Origin: Pseudobdellovibrionaceae bacterium
GTDB lineage: Bacteria > Bdellovibrionota > Bdellovibrionia > Bdellovibrionales > UBA1609
NCBI GenBank assembly: GCA_020635055.1
Contig: JACKAN010000018.1
Location: forward strand, 1-64,000
Length of the DNA stretch: 64,000 nt
Reading direction: 5' to 3'
Within the stretch, counting starts at the first letter, position 1; every line of letters begins with the position of its first letter. Shown piece after piece: positions 61,378 to 64,000 of the stretch. The position numbers and the translations under genes are program-made. The notes under the pieces are model-generated. The model saw nothing but the letters and a program-made list of their open reading frames with translations. It did not search any database and was not told the DNA's origin.

Positions 61378-61406
61378 AGTGTAACCAAAATGCGTTACAT
61401 TGTCAA
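61378..61406 (-). promoter_or_regulatory. Promoter and operator of the second toxin-antitoxin pair
   Basis: On the minus strand TTGACA (61406-61401) and TACACT (61383-61378) are 17 bases apart. The inverted repeat GTAAC-GCATTTTG-GTTAC lies in the spacer, a plausible antitoxin site. The transcript would begin close to the GGAGG of the toxin. Confidence 0.7.
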
Positions 61407-61471
61407 TAATTGAAGTGCCGAGTTTTTTCGTGCAAATACAGGGGACCGAAAAGCCCCCTGTATTTATGTAC

Positions 61472-61882
61472 TTAGGCCACATTTTTATTTTCCCCTTGTA
61501 GCAGATCAGTAGAGCCTATTTGTCGTTTCATGTTTTCTGGGAGGTAATCATTGATTTGGATTTCCCCGTATTGAATCAATTCTAAAAAATCACCTTTAGA
61601 TATATCTTTGTGTTTCTTTCTGTAATTGGAAAAAGCTACTTTTTGGCGGTCTTCGCTGGTTACAGTTTTAGATAAGATTGCAGCTCTTATTTCATCGTCA
61701 ATCAGTGGAATCAAGGCCTCCAAAATATCCGATGGAGAAATTTTCTTTGAGCCCTTTTTAGCTTTATTTAATTGTTCAACTTCAACATTTAATTTGGAGC
61801 AAATATCACCCCTCACTCTCATAGTCGAAGATTGAGAAATGTTACTTTTCTTAGCTTGGTTTAATGCATTTGTATTTTTCAT
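61472..61882 (-). CDS. Hypothetical basic protein, 136 aa
   Basis: Starting at ATG 61882 (AGGAG 7 bases upstream), it is rich in Lys and Asn and mostly helical: STMRVRGDICSKLNVEVEQL, LEALIPLIDDEIRAAILSKT and KVAFSNYRKKHKDISKGDFL. It has no signal or membrane segment. A small DNA-binding or plasmid-maintenance role is possible, but no family is recognised. The ribosome site lies just past the stop of the small gene at 61901, so they form one transcript. Confidence 0.6.
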   Translation of the reverse strand: MKNTNALNQAKKSNISQSSTMRVRGDICSKLNVEVEQLNKAKKGSKKISPSDILEALIPLIDDEIRAAILSKTVTSEDRQKVAFSNYRKKHKDISKGDFLELIQYGEIQINDYLPENMKRQIGSTDLLQGENKNVA

Positions 61883-61900
61883 TTTATTTCTCCTCATTTC

Positions 61901-62017
61901 TTAGGCTGCAAAAGTTTGTAAAAGAGCATTGACTGCTTGAAGCTGCTCAATGCTTAATTTTTCAATGATTTTTTGACACTTTTCGACGGTTTCATCTCTT
62001 AAAATGGGTTGCTCCAT
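61901..62017 (-). CDS. Small ORF, 38 aa, probably the end of a truncated gene
   Basis: From ATG 62017: MEQPILRDETVEKCQKIIEK, then LSIEQLQAVNALLQTF and a stop. The same frame continues upstream (VESWGSTLDDFNYL) to about 62085 without a start codon, so the visible part may be the C-terminus of a longer gene cut by the IS1380-like element. It is helical, unrecognised, and directly upstream of 61472-61882. Confidence 0.4.
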   Translation of the reverse strand: MEQPILRDETVEKCQKIIEKLSIEQLQAVNALLQTFAA

Positions 62018-62218
62018 TAGATAATTGAAATCATCTAGAGTGCTTCCCCAGGACTCTACGATTGTTTTAACTGAGATCGGAAAATAGAAAAATGTTTAAA
62101 ATCTTCCTAAGCCGCATTGCTTAAGGGGCTGCGGTATTTTTCAAGTGTGGTATTCATTCACAATTCTCGTGAAAACAAAATAAGTTCTATAAGCCACAAA
62201 ACTTTCGAGGTAGAACCA

Positions 62219-63034
62219 ATGCCTATGCATCATGACAAACATTCTAAAAAGTCTCTTTTTATCCCTGCCCCTCGTTATGAGGTGAGTAACAAAGCTATCG
62301 TCTCTAGGGGCGGCCTTCAGGCATTGCTGCATATTTTTGATTCAACAAGCTTGGGTAAAGAGTTGGCTAAGTGTTTACCAGAAGATGGGAGTAATCGCTC
62401 ATTTGGCAATTACGGTTTGAGCTTACTGCTCATAGCTAGTCTTCTCAGTGGTCATGACAGTATCGAAGATATTGAGGAATTTGATGATGACGAACTTTTG
62501 GAAGAACTTTTTGACGGTAAAGTTCCAACACCTAAAACACTGGGAAATTATTTGCGCAGGTTTGAAAAAGAGCACATCAACGCATTAAAAAAGTTTTTAA
62601 CAACTATGGGCTACACCCTGCGAGCACATACCCGTAAAGTCCACCCTCATAAGGGGGAAGAGCTTCCCCATTTTAAAATCGACGGCACAGCTCACGAGCA
62701 AACGGGCCGTAAGATGGAAGGTGTGGGTTGGATGAAGACCTCCCGTGAAAAGTTCGTCTTTGGTTACTCTTCTTTAACAATTTTCGATGAACTAGGTTTT
62801 TGCTTTGCCGGAGAGCTCTTGCCGGCCGCTCACCCTAAAGGTCATCCCGTCGAGTTATTAGACCAAGTATTGTCCCCTCTGCGTGGTAAAAAAATAAAAA
62901 ATCCATTTGAAAAAGTGGCTCACGTTAGCGGTGATTCGGCTTTTTTAATAGAGGACTTTGTTCTAGCCTGTCAGGCACATCAGGCGTCATTCACCATAGC
63001 CGCTCCTAAAACTATTAGTAAATCGTCGACGTGA
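62219..63034 (+). pseudogene. IS1380-like transposase, C-terminally truncated
   Basis: The product has about 271 residues from ATG 62219 (GAGGT 7 bases upstream). It contains SRGGLQALLHIFDSTSLGKE, a long helical dimerisation part, TLGNYLRRFE, FKIDGTAHEQTG (first Asp), FDELGFCFAGELLPA and VSGDSAFLIEDFV (second Asp). This is the order of IS1380-family DDE transposases, which are usually over 400 residues. The frame ends at 63034 where IS66-type DNA begins, so the catalytic Glu region is missing. Confidence 0.75.
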
Positions 63035-63040
63035 CACACA

Positions 63041-64000
63041 CTACTTTTGCAAGTGTGCGTAATCTTTGGGGGTATAGGGCTCCTTGCCACTGTGCAGATC
63101 TTGGACCAGTTTTTTAAAATATTCTCTTGGGTTCACCTTATTTAATTTGCACGACTCTACTAATGAGAACAATATCGCATTGGTTTCTGCCCCTCGTTTT
63201 GAGTGGGTGCCTAACCAAGTTTTCCTGCCTATAACTGGATTGCGCAGTAAACTCTCTTGGGAGTTATTATCTATTGGTATTAATGGATTCCCTAAAAATA
63301 ATGTAAGTCCCTCATAGTTTTTCAGAAAGTAACTCATTGCTTTACCTATAGAACTTTTTGTTGAGTAGCCACCTGACGTCTCCATAGATCTTGACTTTAT
63401 TTCTTCAAATAAGGGCAACATGAGTTTTCTCAACCGCTGTGTTTTATGTGGCCAACGTTTCGTCATTTTATTCAATCGATAGATTTTGCCATAAATCTCT
63501 ATGAACAGTTTTGCCTCTTCTGGGAACTTATTTTCTGAGTCTTTAAATTTTCTCCGGGCATGAGCATTACAATAAACATTTTTTATTAAAACTAATTTTT
63601 CTGCTTTGCGGTGGACATTACTCACTTTTACTGCTTTGCCATAACCAGAGAACACATCACTTACTAAAAACTCACAGGCTGAGTCCTTTAAAATCTTCGA
63701 GGCCACATCACCACTTCTCGTATCATGGATCTCAAAATAACAGCTCATTCGTGTAGAAAATCCCCACAAATACCAACTTTTATTGTAATTCCTCTCTAAC
63801 ATCCGATGAGGTGTCTCATCGGCGTGAAGAACTTTCTCTGAACTAACTTCTTTTTTTAATTTATCGTAGGCACCCTTTGTAAAATCGGCCAATACATGTG
63901 TTAACTCTATTAAACTTTGTGGGGGTAAGTCTAATAAACCATTTCTCTTAGCCATGCCCACATAACGCTCCACGGGAATAAGATCACAGTACTTACTCAC
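63041..64000 (-). CDS. IS66-family transposase, N-terminus beyond the window
   Basis: The last 319 or so residues of a TnpC-type DDE transposase are visible: EKVLHADETPHRMLERNYNK with the first Asp, LVSDVFSGYGKAV with the second, NAHARRKFKD, and NNSQESLLRNPVIGRKTWLG with the Glu, followed by the IS66 C-terminal region. The start lies past base 64000. It differs clearly from the IS66 copy at 49124-50674. It probably inserted into the IS1380-like gene. Confidence 0.9.
   Translation of the reverse strand: MSKYCDLIPVERYVGMAKRNGLLDLPPQSLIELTHVLADFTKGAYDKLKKEVSSEKVLHADETPHRMLERNYNKSWYLWGFSTRMSCYFEIHDTRSGDVASKILKDSACEFLVSDVFSGYGKAVKVSNVHRKAEKLVLIKNVYCNAHARRKFKDSENKFPEEAKLFIEIYGKIYRLNKMTKRWPHKTQRLRKLMLPLFEEIKSRSMETSGGYSTKSSIGKAMSYFLKNYEGLTLFLGNPLIPIDNNSQESLLRNPVIGRKTWLGTHSKRGAETNAILFSLVESCKLNKVNPREYFKKLVQDLHSGKEPYTPKDYAHLQK

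Noticed and set aside
1..64000. CRISPR arrays, rRNA or tRNA genes
   Set aside because: No regularly spaced repeats, no CCA-ended cloverleaf and no rRNA-like sequence were noticed on reading; a tRNAscan-SE and CRISPR search would settle it.

Overview
The window is AT-rich DNA, dense in genes and full of insertion sequences. It most likely comes from a Bdellovibrionota or related deltaproteobacterial-type genome. That is an inference from gene content: a tightly overlapping operon resembling the Agl/Glt gliding-motor genes of Myxococcus and Bdellovibrio, many small secreted proteins, arsenosugar-type radical SAM genes and a DCC-family protein. No rRNA, tRNA or CRISPR array was seen, so placement rests on protein families only.

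Bases 1-17800 are mostly chromosomal. An outer-membrane-type protein is followed by a HigBA/RelE-like toxin-antitoxin pair, a gene-poor stretch with a possible structured RNA and gene remnants, and an S33-type hydrolase. folE and a DCC-family gene come next. A ten-gene operon (6950-16565) then runs TolQ-like, two TolR-like, giant TPR protein, small secreted protein, AgmX-like TonB-C protein, lipoprotein, beta-barrel, TPR protein and VWA lipoprotein. It is read as one proton-driven envelope-spanning machine. Inorganic pyrophosphatase converges on its end.

Bases 17806-31200 begin with an intact IS256-type element. Membrane-stress-type proteins follow (DUF883), then a 2OG-Fe(II) oxygenase, an Rsm22-like methyltransferase and an arsenosugar-associated pair (peroxidase-like and ArsS) with a TVP38-flavoprotein fusion. 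Next are two secreted proteins, a RecQ without its winged-helix part and three small Cys-containing exported proteins.

Bases 31200-52700 are a mobile-element graveyard: IS4, several IS3 copies, IS256, ISL3, IS66 and IS110. Between them sit cargo genes: a GNAT acetyltransferase, a Fic protein with a perfect palindromic operator at its start codon, an AraC/GyrI regulator, a HAD phosphatase, an AbiE-type toxin-antitoxin pair and two unknown secreted proteins. Target duplications allow several events to be reconstructed. Cytidine deaminase was split by IS3. A radical SAM gene was split by another IS3 copy. An ISL3 element landed in an IS256-like remnant and was itself split by a full IS256 copy.

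Bases 52700-64000 are an accessory island. It holds two small HTH genes, each overlapping the end of an upstream gene (a DMT transporter and an Old Yellow Enzyme), and two LysR regulators. It also holds a diheme-type cytochrome gene with an in-frame TGA, small secreted proteins and an HI1419/HI1420-type toxin-antitoxin pair. It ends in truncated IS1380-like and IS66 transposases.
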